Below, in pieces: positions 56,025 through 64,000 of a DNA stretch of 64,000 nucleotides; position 1 is the first letter of the stretch, and every line of letters begins with the position of its first letter. Position numbers and translations under genes: made by a program. The DNA lies in assembly GCA_030433805.1 (NCBI GenBank), contig JARUXA010000005.1:124001-188000 (forward strand), given 5' to 3'. A model generated the notes under the pieces. That model had not been told where the DNA came from. It did not search any database and saw only the letters and a program-made list of their open reading frames with translations. Source of the stretch: Sphingomonas sp. PsM26. Its GTDB lineage: Bacteria > Pseudomonadota > Alphaproteobacteria > Sphingomonadales > Sphingomonadaceae.

Positions 56025-57151
56025 ACGCGCTCGCCGATCAACGTGATCGTCATCGTCTGGTTATGAAGGCACGGGACGCCGGTAACGTTTTGGGGTGCGA
56101 TCTCGCCGTAGGAATAAAAGCCCGCAAGAGCGATGTCCGGATGCAGCGCTGCCGCGACCGCAGCGATCTCCTCCTCCGTACGCTGTCCCATGAGCAACCG
56201 GCGCCCGACACAGCTGATCGCCAGGCAGGCGGAGGGGGCGACACCCCATGTCGAGGCCTGATGGAGCGCATGCTGCGCCGCGGTCGATGCCCCGTCGACC
56301 AGGTCGTCGAAGATGCCGCGCATCAGCCGTGCTTTCCATCCCTGGGGCATGTCTCCTGCAAAGGTCAGCGTGCCCCGGTCGCGGTCGATCGCGAGCAACG
56401 TCCGAACGACGCGGTCGTCGGGCTTTGCGGGATCCCAGATCTCGAGCGGATACAACAGTCCGGACGCCGGCAGGTCCGCCGCTTCGTCCCCCAGATAGCG
56501 CTCGTAGAGCGCGAGCGCCGGTTCATGATCGAGGCGGCACAATTCCGCGCCGTTCGCATTGCTGATCGTGCGCACCGGTCCGAACGGTTGCCATTCACCC
56601 GCGCTGCCATGGGCAAAGCGGACATGCTCCCCGTAAAAACCGATGGCAGCCACCGCGTTGGACAGACAGTCCCCGCCCGCCAGAATCCGCGTGTCGCCAA
56701 AGCGTGCTCCATCGCCCGCAAGCCCACCACTCAGCAAAACGGCGTCACCGGTCCCGCTTCGAATGCCGGCGACCAGCGCACTGCCGTTGACGTTCAACCC
56801 GTTGGACAACACGAATATCGCGGACAGGCTGTCGTCGGCGAGGTCCCCACCGATCGCCGCGCCCGCTGCAAACGAGCTGTCCGCCGAAGGCAGCGGCTGG
56901 ACCGCGAGCGCCAGTTTGGTTCGTTCGAACCCCATGCCGAGCAAGACGACGGCATCATCGTCCAGACCGTCGCCATCGACCATCGTTCCCGAACTGCAGC
57001 CGATCACGATTGCGTCGCCGCAGCTGGACATCAGCCGGTCTGTCAGACCCCCGTCGGCCAGACGATCGGTCGGGCCGAAGACGACAACCAGATCGGGGAT
57101 TGCCGGGAACGTCTCGGCGGGATCTTCTCCATTAATACGCTTCGACCACAT
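56021..57151 (-). CDS. FIST domain sensory protein
   Basis: A 376-residue soluble protein made of the FIST N and FIST C domains, proposed to bind small ligands such as amino acids and to pass the signal to attached or neighbouring output domains. Visible motifs are VIGCSSGTMVDGDGLDDDAVV, a glycine-rich core (AVLLSGGLAGDG), FYGEHVRFAHGSAGEW, CLAISCVGRRLLMGQRTEEE and the C-terminal GFYSYGEIAP. The last 4 bases overlap the PAS-GGDEF-EAL gene, giving a two-gene c-di-GMP module. The ligand is unknown. Confidence 0.88.
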   Translation of the reverse strand: MWSKRINGEDPAETFPAIPDLVVVFGPTDRLADGGLTDRLMSSCGDAIVIGCSSGTMVDGDGLDDDAVVLLGMGFERTKLALAVQPLPSADSSFAAGAAIGGDLADDSLSAIFVLSNGLNVNGSALVAGIRSGTGDAVLLSGGLAGDGARFGDTRILAGGDCLSNAVAAIGFYGEHVRFAHGSAGEWQPFGPVRTISNANGAELCRLDHEPALALYERYLGDEAADLPASGLLYPLEIWDPAKPDDRVVRTLLAIDRDRGTLTFAGDMPQGWKARLMRGIFDDLVDGASTAAQHALHQASTWGVAPSACLAISCVGRRLLMGQRTEEEIAAVAAALHPDIALAGFYSYGEIAPQNVTGVPCLHNQTMTITLIGERV

Positions 57152-57411
57152 GACTCACGACCCCCAGAACGCGGTAGCCTTCGTCGTATCGGGATATTCG
57201 TTACGGCCGCTTTATTTGGCGATTACGGGCAAACCCCTAGTCCGAGCGTTTGTCGGGATAGCGCTGCGGGCATGGCAGGTGGTTGGCGGTACGACGGTTG
57301 CGATCAGACGCGCCGTTGTGATGACGCTACCGACACGCGGAAACATTTGGTCTTTCGCGTGGAGAAAAGCCAGCTAGGCTGAGGGGATAACAAAGTTCCT
57401 GGAGGGATGGC

Positions 57412-59589
57412 ATGGCGATCAACCGTCGCGAGTTCGCGACCAGAACAGCAGCAACCGCGCTGTTAGCGCTACCCGCGGCTGGTCAGGCTGCCGCTGTGAA
57501 GGCCCCTTGGCATCAACGCATCAAGCGCGTTCTCCACATCAACTTCAATGAACTCGATCCGCTCGACATGGATGTGGAAGCCTATGCCGACCTGTTGGCG
57601 GCTGCGCAGGCACAAGTCACTTTCCTGAGCGTGACAGGTTCGGTGTCCTTCTATCCCTCTGCGGTCCCGGATTTCTACCCGGCGGCGGGCCTGAATGGCC
57701 GCGATCTCTTCGGAGAATGCGTCAGTGCGCTGCGCAAGCGCAACATCCGGGTCGTGGGGCGGTTCAGCCCCGACATCGTTCAGCTGAGGGCCGCGCAAAA
57801 GCACCCGGATTGGTTTCGGCGCGAACGCGACGGCACGATTGCCCGGCATGGCGCAGGCGGCGGCGTGCTGCCGCCCACTTACGGCGAGACATGCCAGTTT
57901 ACGGCGTATTACGACCAGCAGATTCCCGCGATCATGCGCGAGCTGGTCACGCGATACGACGTCGATGGACTGTACACGAACGGTTGGCCGAACACCGAAG
58001 TGCGCAAATGCTGGTGTGCTGCCTGTCAGAAAGTCGCGGACGCCGACAGCCCGGCCTATGTGGGTGCCTATCAGACCCGCGCGATCAAGCTGTGGAACCT
58101 CTACACCGGCATCGCCAAGACCGGGCGGAGCGACCGCTTCTACACCGGTAATATCACGGGTGGCCTTCGCGGCGGGGAACTCGATCTGACCTCGCTTACT
58201 GAGAACGCGGAAGTCCTGCTGTGCGATAACCAGAACCGCGGAGCCAACCTTCCGGTGTGGGATTCGGCGCAGCAGGCGCGCATTGCCCGCGACGTGATGG
58301 GCCAGCGTACCGTTCTGAACCTGACCGGGGGATGGGCGCGCGGGAACAACATCTGGTGGCGTAACGCGACCCAGAACCCTGCGGAGCTCCAGACCCGCAT
58401 GGCGCAGACCGCAGCCGCTGGCGGGGCGATCCACTATCACTGGCTCGGCGCGCATCAGGGATTCAAGGAGGATCGCCGCTGGCAAGCGATCGGTCGCGAA
58501 TACCTCGCCTGGCAGGCAAGAAACGATGCGCATTTCCATACGGTGCGGTCTTTGCACAAGGTTGCGATGATCGTTTCCCCGCTGACGAACCGGGTCTATC
58601 CCAAACCCGATGGCAGCGAGGCAACGGACTCGGTGCAGGGACTGTATGCGATCCTGCTGGAAGCACGCATTCCGTTTGACGTTCTGACGGCCGAAAACCT
58701 GACGCGTGACAAGCTGGCGCAATACAGTGCCGTCCTCCTGCCCAACGTTGCGATCCTCACGGACGCGCAACTGGGGATGATCAGCGCCTTCGTCGAGAAC
58801 GGGGGCTCGCTGATGTCGAGCTTCGAGACGGGGCTTTACGATACGAAAGGGATCTTGCGACCCGATTTCGCGCTCGGCCCCTTGCTGGGGATGCGCCGGG
58901 TGGGCGACCGGGCCTCTTCCCATGAGCCGCTGCCGGGCAACACGGTGCCATATCCGCCGACCTTTGCCAGCTACCACCGGATCGAAGCGACCCACGCGAC
59001 CCTCAAGGGTTTCGACGATACGAACTGGCTTGCGGGTCCGAACTGGACGATCCCGATCGAAGCGGGTGGGGACCCCATTCTGACGCTGATCGATCCGTGG
59101 CCGATCTACCCGACGGAGCAGACCTACAGTCGCGCAGACCGGACCAGCAAGCCCGCCATTGTCCTGCGCGAACGGGGTAAATCGCGTTTGGCGCATTTCG
59201 CGGGCGACGTAGAGGGCAGTTTCTGGCGCACCGGGGACAATGATCTTGCCACACTTGTCGCAAATACGGTGCGGTGGATCCTGCGGGACGACATCGGGCC
59301 GGTAGTGGATGGCAATGGGTTGATCGAGGTTTTCGCGTGGCAAACCGAACCGGGCTACGCAGTTCACCTGCTGAATTACACGAACCCCAACGCGCTCGCG
59401 TACACGGTGCGCAAACATTACCCCCTTGGGCCGCAGACTGTCCGCATGACCTTGCCCACCGATACGAGGATCCAGCGGGCTCGTCTGCTGCGGGCAGATA
59501 CCGAATTGGTCTTCAAACAGGACGGACGTCAGCTCAGCTTCACGGTCCCGGGGCTGATGGAATACGAGGTCGCAGCGTTCGAAATCTGA
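57412..59589 (+). CDS. Tat-exported GHL6-like glycoside hydrolase with trimerisation-type domain
   Basis: A 725-residue exported protein. A twin-arginine leader (NRREFATRTAATALLALPA, ending in QAAA) precedes a TIM-barrel resembling hypothetical glycosyl hydrolase 6: VLHINFNELDPLD, RFSPDIVQLRAAQKHPDWFRR, RYDVDGLYTNGWPN and a CWCAACQ cysteine cluster near residue 200. Residues about 370-580 resemble the beta-galactosidase trimerisation domain (YAILLEARIPFDVLT, SAVLLPNVAIL). Alpha-L-fucosidases of family GH151 share this architecture, so fucosidase activity is possible, but the catalytic pair was not identified. GGAGG precedes the ATG. The gene stands alone. Confidence 0.75.
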   Translation: MAINRREFATRTAATALLALPAAGQAAAVKAPWHQRIKRVLHINFNELDPLDMDVEAYADLLAAAQAQVTFLSVTGSVSFYPSAVPDFYPAAGLNGRDLFGECVSALRKRNIRVVGRFSPDIVQLRAAQKHPDWFRRERDGTIARHGAGGGVLPPTYGETCQFTAYYDQQIPAIMRELVTRYDVDGLYTNGWPNTEVRKCWCAACQKVADADSPAYVGAYQTRAIKLWNLYTGIAKTGRSDRFYTGNITGGLRGGELDLTSLTENAEVLLCDNQNRGANLPVWDSAQQARIARDVMGQRTVLNLTGGWARGNNIWWRNATQNPAELQTRMAQTAAAGGAIHYHWLGAHQGFKEDRRWQAIGREYLAWQARNDAHFHTVRSLHKVAMIVSPLTNRVYPKPDGSEATDSVQGLYAILLEARIPFDVLTAENLTRDKLAQYSAVLLPNVAILTDAQLGMISAFVENGGSLMSSFETGLYDTKGILRPDFALGPLLGMRRVGDRASSHEPLPGNTVPYPPTFASYHRIEATHATLKGFDDTNWLAGPNWTIPIEAGGDPILTLIDPWPIYPTEQTYSRADRTSKPAIVLRERGKSRLAHFAGDVEGSFWRTGDNDLATLVANTVRWILRDDIGPVVDGNGLIEVFAWQTEPGYAVHLLNYTNPNALAYTVRKHYPLGPQTVRMTLPTDTRIQRARLLRADTELVFKQDGRQLSFTVPGLMEYEVAAFEI

Positions 59590-59686
59590 TGCACTCAGAT
59601 CTCAAACGCGGCGGGGTTTTGCCACAAAACCGGAAAGCCGGTTCACCTCGAATACGCAATCGTCAGCCGCCTTTGCGGCCGCTGCA

Positions 59687-60133
59687 TCACTGCGTCCGAA
59701 CGCCCCGGGAGTCCCCGATTTCCAGCCAGTAGCCGTCGGGATCCTGAACGTAGATTTGCCGGACGCCGTCGAAACGGTTCTGCATCGTGCGCGCCGTACC
59801 AGCGAGGTCGGTCCAGACAAGCTTGTGCCGGTCCAGCCATGCCGTGACCGTCGCGAGGTCGTTGACGTGGAGCGCAAGGTGTTCGTTCCGGTTTGACGGC
59901 TTGGGAGTGACGCGTCCGTCGAGGATGTGCAGTGCCATCCCGTTGCCGAGGTCGAGCCACCGGCGGTTCTTCAGGGGTGTCGGAATGATCCGCAGTCCGA
60001 ACGCTTCGTGATAAAAGGCCGCACTGCGATCGATGTCCGTGGCCTGGATCGCAACGTGCTCGGCCTGCGCTGGCGCCGGGACCTCGGTCTGTTGGGCGGC
60101 GGCCAGAGTGAGCAGAACTGGGTATAGGATCAT
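59687..60133 (-). CDS. VOC (glyoxalase-fold) protein with signal peptide
   Basis: A 148-residue protein of the vicinal oxygen chelate fold. Metal-ligand positions look conserved: EHVAIQATDIDRSAAFY near residue 25, EHLALHV near 84 and GYWLEIGD near 133. It begins with a short hydrophobic leader ending in AAAQ, so it is probably exported, which is unusual for glyoxalase-type proteins. Substrate unknown. It is convergent with the GHL6-like gene and divergent from the DUF885 gene. Confidence 0.82.
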   Translation of the reverse strand: MILYPVLLTLAAAQQTEVPAPAQAEHVAIQATDIDRSAAFYHEAFGLRIIPTPLKNRRWLDLGNGMALHILDGRVTPKPSNRNEHLALHVNDLATVTAWLDRHKLVWTDLAGTARTMQNRFDGVRQIYVQDPDGYWLEIGDSRGVRTQ

Positions 60134-60296
60134 GGATGACTCGCTCCGCGACAGGGGATGCGCACGCTAGCCTATTCGCGGTTAACCGCCAGCGTTGCGA
60201 TCGCAGATTGGTTGGCCTGCGCCGACAGGACCGCCCGAGCTTGCGAGGGCACTTGCGGTATTCTACGCCGTCCCGTCCCACCTGAAGGAACGCCTG

Positions 60297-62123
60297 GTGT
60301 CGCTGAAACTGCTGATTGCCGCCTTACTGTCCACCACGCTCGGCGCGACCGTAGCCACGGCGCAGGCACTGCCCCCGCCGGTCGCACAGCCAGGGGAGGG
60401 CGCAGATGACACCCGCCTCAAAAGGCTTTTCTACGACAGCGACGAGGCGAGCCTGAAACGCAACCCGATCACGGCGATCTTTCGCGGCGACCTGCGCTAT
60501 GCGGACCGGCTCGGCGACTATCTGACCGATGCGTATCTTGCGGGCGAACGCGCCGCGATCGACGGCAATCTCGCTGCGCTCAAGGCGATCGACCGGCGCC
60601 GGCTGACCCCGATCAACCAGATCGCCTATGACGTGTTCAAGACCAGCAACGAGACCGATCTCGCCGGGTATGCGCCCGGGATCCTCAAGGTCCAGCGCGT
60701 CCTGCCGATCGACCATTTCAATGGGTTCCAGACATTCTACCCGGACTTCGCCTCGGGCAAGGGCGCGGCACCGTTCAAGACGCTCGCGGATTACGAGAAC
60801 AACCTCAAGCGCAACGCGCAATATGCCGCGGTGCTCGACCGCGCGATCGGCTTGTTTCGTCAGGGCATGGCGGACCGGATCGTCCATCCGAAGCTGATCG
60901 TCACCAACATGATTCAGGAGTTCGACAATCTCATCGCCGAAGGCGTCGAGGGGTCGACCTTCTATGCCCCGGTGAAGAGCTTTCCCGCGACGATTTCCGC
61001 CGCCGACCAGGCGCGCCTGAAGGCGGCCTATGCGGCGCAGATCCGCGACGTCATCACACCCGCGCATCAGCGGATGCGCGACTTCCTTACGAAGACGTAT
61101 CTGCCGGTCGCGCGCGACACGGTGGGGCTGTCCGCGCTGCCCGGCGGCGACGCCTATTACGCGTATCTGATCCGGCAGAATACGACGCTGCCGATGACTG
61201 CGGAGGAGGTGCACCAGCTCGGGCTGTCGGAGGTTGCGCGGATCCTTAAGGGGATGGAGGCGCAGAAACAGGCGGTCGGCTTCACCGGCGATCTGCCCGC
61301 CTTCTTCACCTTCCTGCGCACCGACAAACAGTTCCAGCCGAGTTCGGTCGACCAGCTCCGCGACGGTTACAAGGCGATCGAAAAGCGTATCTATCAGCGC
61401 ATTCCCGAGCAATTCTCGCTAACGCCAAAGACCGCGCTCGACATCCGCCCGGTTCCCGCGTTCAAGGAAAAGACCGAGGCGGGGGGCTCCTACAACGGCG
61501 GCACGCCCGACGGGTCGCGGCCGGGCGTGTTCTATTACAACAGCTACGACCTGCCCTCGCGCTACATGTGGGAGATGGAGACGCTGTTCCTCCACGAAGG
61601 CGTGCCAGGGCATCATTTCCAGATCAGCCTTGCGCAGGAAAACACCGCGCTGCCTGCCTTCATGCGGTTCGGCGGGAACACCGCTTATGTCGAGGGTTGG
61701 GCGCTCTATGCCGAGACCCTGTGGAAAGAGCTCGAGGTGGAGAGCGATCCGTATCAGCGGATGGGCGGGCTGAACGACGAGATGCTGCGTGCGATGCGGC
61801 TGGTGGTCGACAGCGGCCTCCATGCCAAGGGTTGGACGCGCGATCAGGCGATCGATTACATGCTCGCCAATTCGCCGATGTCGCGCACCGATGCGACCGC
61901 CGAGGTCGAACGGTATATCGCAATTCCAGGGCAGGCGCTCGCCTACAAGATCGGGCAGCTGACGATCTCACGGACCAAGGCGAAAGCGCAGGCGGCGCTG
62001 GGTGCGAAGTTCGACCCGCGCGATTTTCATGCGCAGGTGCTCGACACGGGATCGTTGCCGATGCCGGTCCTCGAACGCAAGATCGACGCCTGGGTTGCCA
62101 TCGGCGGGGGCCCCGCGAAATGA
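60297..62123 (+). CDS. DUF885 family exported metallopeptidase-like protein
   Basis: A 608-residue exported protein of the DUF885 family, likely zinc-dependent carboxypeptidases or dipeptidases. Signal peptide LKLLIAALLSTTLGATVATAQ. The metal site HEGVPGHHFQ is near residue 432, with YVEGWALYAE some 35 residues later supplying the third ligand. GTG at 60297 is chosen: GAAGGAA is 6-8 bases upstream and the signal peptide starts there. Its stop overlaps the S10 peptidase start by ATGA, so the two act together, probably on peptides in the periplasm. A partial paralogue starts at the right edge. Confidence 0.87.
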   Translation: MSLKLLIAALLSTTLGATVATAQALPPPVAQPGEGADDTRLKRLFYDSDEASLKRNPITAIFRGDLRYADRLGDYLTDAYLAGERAAIDGNLAALKAIDRRRLTPINQIAYDVFKTSNETDLAGYAPGILKVQRVLPIDHFNGFQTFYPDFASGKGAAPFKTLADYENNLKRNAQYAAVLDRAIGLFRQGMADRIVHPKLIVTNMIQEFDNLIAEGVEGSTFYAPVKSFPATISAADQARLKAAYAAQIRDVITPAHQRMRDFLTKTYLPVARDTVGLSALPGGDAYYAYLIRQNTTLPMTAEEVHQLGLSEVARILKGMEAQKQAVGFTGDLPAFFTFLRTDKQFQPSSVDQLRDGYKAIEKRIYQRIPEQFSLTPKTALDIRPVPAFKEKTEAGGSYNGGTPDGSRPGVFYYNSYDLPSRYMWEMETLFLHEGVPGHHFQISLAQENTALPAFMRFGGNTAYVEGWALYAETLWKELEVESDPYQRMGGLNDEMLRAMRLVVDSGLHAKGWTRDQAIDYMLANSPMSRTDATAEVERYIAIPGQALAYKIGQLTISRTKAKAQAALGAKFDPRDFHAQVLDTGSLPMPVLERKIDAWVAIGGGPAK

Positions 62124-63649
62124 TGCTGCGCCTGATCCCTTTGCTCGCTGTGGCAAGCCTGGTCGCAACGCCGATCGCGGCGCAGGACAAGAAGGAAACC
62201 TCGACCGTCGAGAAGAAGGTCGACGACGAGGTCAAGCTGCCGCCGCTGCCCGCCGACAAGACGGTGCGACAGTCGGCGATGATCGGTGGTCGCCGCATCG
62301 CGTACGACGCTACCGTCGGCAAGATTTCGGTGCGGGACGACAAGGGAAAGGAAATCGGTCAGGTCGTTTACACTTCCTATGTCGCGGCCGGTTCGGGAAA
62401 GGGGGGTGCCGCACCCAATCGTCCGGTGACGTTCGCGTTCAACGGTGGTCCCGGCGCGTCGTCGGTGTTCCTGAACCTTGGCGCGGTAGGCCCCAAGCGG
62501 GTCCAGTTCGGCGCCCAGGGCAACGCACCGTCCGATGCGCCGATCACGACGGACAACCCCAACAGCTGGCTCGATTTCACCGATCTGGTGTTCATCGATC
62601 CCGTCGGCACGGGGTTCAGCCGCAGTCTGGTCGACGAAGAGAAGACCAAGAAGGCGTTCTACGCCAATGACCCCGACATCAAATATCTGTCCAAGGTGAT
62701 CTACGACTGGCTCGTTACGGCGGGCCGGTTGCGGTCGCCGAAGTACGTGATGGGCGAGAGCTACGGCGGCTACCGCGCGCCGCGCATCGCCTATGAACTC
62801 CAGTCTCAGATCGGGGTTGGGGTCAACGGGATCGTGATGGTCTCGCCGTATCTTGACCCCGCGTCGGGCGACGGCGCGACGGCGCTGTCGCCGTTGCCGT
62901 GGATGATCGCCTTACCGTCGATGGCCGCCGCGCATCTCGAGCAACAGAAGCAATTGACGCCTGCGGCGATGGCCGACGTCGAAGCGTACACCCGCGGAGC
63001 ATTCGCAACGGACCTGCTGCGCGGGCGGACCGATCCGCAGGCGGTGTCGCGGCTTGTGGCCAATGTCAGCCGGTTGACGGGGCTCGATCCGGGGCTGGTC
63101 CAGAAATTGGGCGGGCGGGTCGACTCCGCGACGTTCCTCCGTGAAATCCACCGTGCAGACGGGACCATCGGCAGCATCTACGATTCCAACGTGACCGCGT
63201 TCGATCCGTTTCCCTGGTCTGCCGCACGCCAGTCGAGCGATCCGATCCTTGACGCGCTGATCGCGCCGACGACCAGCGCGGTGGTCGATTTCATGACGCG
63301 CGAAGTGGGGTGGAAGACCGACGCCCGCTATCATGCGCTGTCGTACGAGGTGAATGCGGCATGGGACCGTGGCAAGCCGGACGACACGCCGGTCACCGAC
63401 CTGCGCAAGGCGATCGCCAACGATCCCAGAATGGCCGTGATGATCGTGCACGGCTGGGACGATTTGTCCTGTCCGTTCTTCGCCTCGCGGCTGATCGTCG
63501 ACCAACTGCCGAGTTTCGGTGCGGTGGAACGGGTAAAGCTCACCGTCTATCCCGGCGGCCATATGTTCTACAGCCGCGAAGACAGCGGCGCGGCCTTCAA
63601 ACGCGATGCCCGCACGATCTATGGAGGCGGTGCCTTGCTAGCCAATTAG
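62120..63649 (+). CDS. S10-family serine carboxypeptidase
   Basis: A 509-residue exported serine carboxypeptidase. Signal peptide MMLRLIPLLAVASLVATPIAAQ, then a charged linker. Family hallmarks are FAFNGGPGASSVFLNLGAVGP (oxyanion hole), the nucleophile in MGESYGGYRAPR near residue 213, the aspartate in HGWDDLSCPFF near 446, and the histidine in YPGGHMFY near 481. Bacterial S10 proteins of this kind remove C-terminal residues from peptides at acidic or neutral pH. Cotranslated with the DUF885 gene. The ATG at 62120 overlaps the upstream stop. Confidence 0.92.
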   Translation: MMLRLIPLLAVASLVATPIAAQDKKETSTVEKKVDDEVKLPPLPADKTVRQSAMIGGRRIAYDATVGKISVRDDKGKEIGQVVYTSYVAAGSGKGGAAPNRPVTFAFNGGPGASSVFLNLGAVGPKRVQFGAQGNAPSDAPITTDNPNSWLDFTDLVFIDPVGTGFSRSLVDEEKTKKAFYANDPDIKYLSKVIYDWLVTAGRLRSPKYVMGESYGGYRAPRIAYELQSQIGVGVNGIVMVSPYLDPASGDGATALSPLPWMIALPSMAAAHLEQQKQLTPAAMADVEAYTRGAFATDLLRGRTDPQAVSRLVANVSRLTGLDPGLVQKLGGRVDSATFLREIHRADGTIGSIYDSNVTAFDPFPWSAARQSSDPILDALIAPTTSAVVDFMTREVGWKTDARYHALSYEVNAAWDRGKPDDTPVTDLRKAIANDPRMAVMIVHGWDDLSCPFFASRLIVDQLPSFGAVERVKLTVYPGGHMFYSREDSGAAFKRDARTIYGGGALLAN

Positions 63650-63676
63650 GCAATGGCACCGTCGCCCGGTTGCGCA

Positions 63677-64000
63677 TCACGTCATTTGCTGGCGGGCGAC
63701 TTTCTCCAGAACGGTGAGCGGCATGGCGCCCATCGTCAGAATCTTGTGGAACGCCTTCGGATCCCATTGCGCGCCCGCCTTCCGCTTGGCCTCGTCACGC
63801 AAGCGGACCCAGACGGTGTGGCCGATCTTGTAACTGCACGCCTGGCCCGGCCAGACGGTGTAGCGGTCGATCTCGCCCTGACTACGGCCACGCGCGATGC
63901 CGGTGGTGGCGATCAGATAGTCGGTCGCCTTCTCGCGGCTCCACCGTTTGGCGTGCATCCCCGAGTCCACCACGAGGCGCGTCGCGCGGAAGAGCAGCGA
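63677..64000 (-). CDS. DUF885 family protein, C-terminal part (cut by window edge)
   Basis: The last 107 residues of a second DUF885 protein that runs off the right edge. The frame is open to 64000 and the visible part (ATRLVVDSGMHAKRWSREKATDYL...IDRYTVWPGQACSYKIG...MPLTVLEKVA) aligns along its length with the end of the protein at 60297-62123. The metal site would lie outside the window. It converges on the S10 gene with only 27 bases between stops. Confidence 0.85.
   Translation of the reverse strand, partial: SLLFRATRLVVDSGMHAKRWSREKATDYLIATTGIARGRSQGEIDRYTVWPGQACSYKIGHTVWVRLRDEAKRKAGAQWDPKAFHKILTMGAMPLTVLEKVARQQMT

Overview
The window looks like a chromosomal segment of a high-GC alphaproteobacterium of the Sphingomonas type. 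The reasons are the very large TonB-dependent receptors (TBDRs) paired with glycoside hydrolases, a C-terminal PEPxxW sorting signal, a giant autotransporter, catabolic GMC dehydrogenases with gluconate-2-dehydrogenase subunit-3 partners, and DUF885/S10 exported peptidases. No rRNA, tRNA, CRISPR array, insertion sequence or phage gene was recognised. Most operons are tightly packed with ATGA or GTGA stop/start overlaps.

Layout. 1-2.4 kb: the start of a TBDR running off the left edge, a decayed GH2 beta-galactosidase, two small unknown proteins and a stand-alone HIRAN protein. 2.6-7 kb: an MHYT-PAS-GGDEF-EAL protein, a MOSC protein and a PEP-CTERM type exported beta-propeller. 7.2-11.9 kb: a catabolic operon on the minus strand (NodB-like deacetylase, an alpha/beta hydrolase fused to a gluconate-2-dehydrogenase subunit-3 domain, a GMC oxidoreductase, an SDR). 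12-18.5 kb: a two-component system divergent from czcC-czcA metal efflux genes that lack an adjacent czcB. 18.6-25.9 kb: a 2407-residue autotransporter. 26.2-28.6 kb: two small unknown proteins, a methyltransferase and lysA. 28.7-36.4 kb: a fucose-glycan locus (STN-TBDR, GH95, GH29). 36.7-44.2 kb: a complete tripartite RND pump divergent from a CpxRA-like system. 44.4-46.9 kb: two CoA-transferase subunits and pcaF, the end of the beta-ketoadipate pathway. 47-49.4 kb: a second GMC/subunit-3 pair. 49.8-54 kb: a second large TBDR, then a Crp-family regulator. 54.1-57.2 kb: a FIST sensor coupled to a PAS-GGDEF-EAL enzyme. 57.4-59.6 kb: a Tat-exported GHL6-like glycosidase. 59.7-64 kb: a VOC protein, DUF885, an S10 carboxypeptidase, and a second DUF885 running off the right edge.

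Taken together the segment is an accessory scavenging and envelope region: glycan import and defucosylation, oxidation of sugars or alcohols in the periplasm, funnelling of aromatics into central metabolism, peptide turnover, metal and drug efflux, and two c-di-GMP signalling proteins. The points most worth following up are the hydrolase/subunit-3 fusion operon, the fucosidase locus, the FIST/c-di-GMP pair, candidate CpxR-like and PcaR-like operators, and two strong tandem hairpins after the second TBDR.
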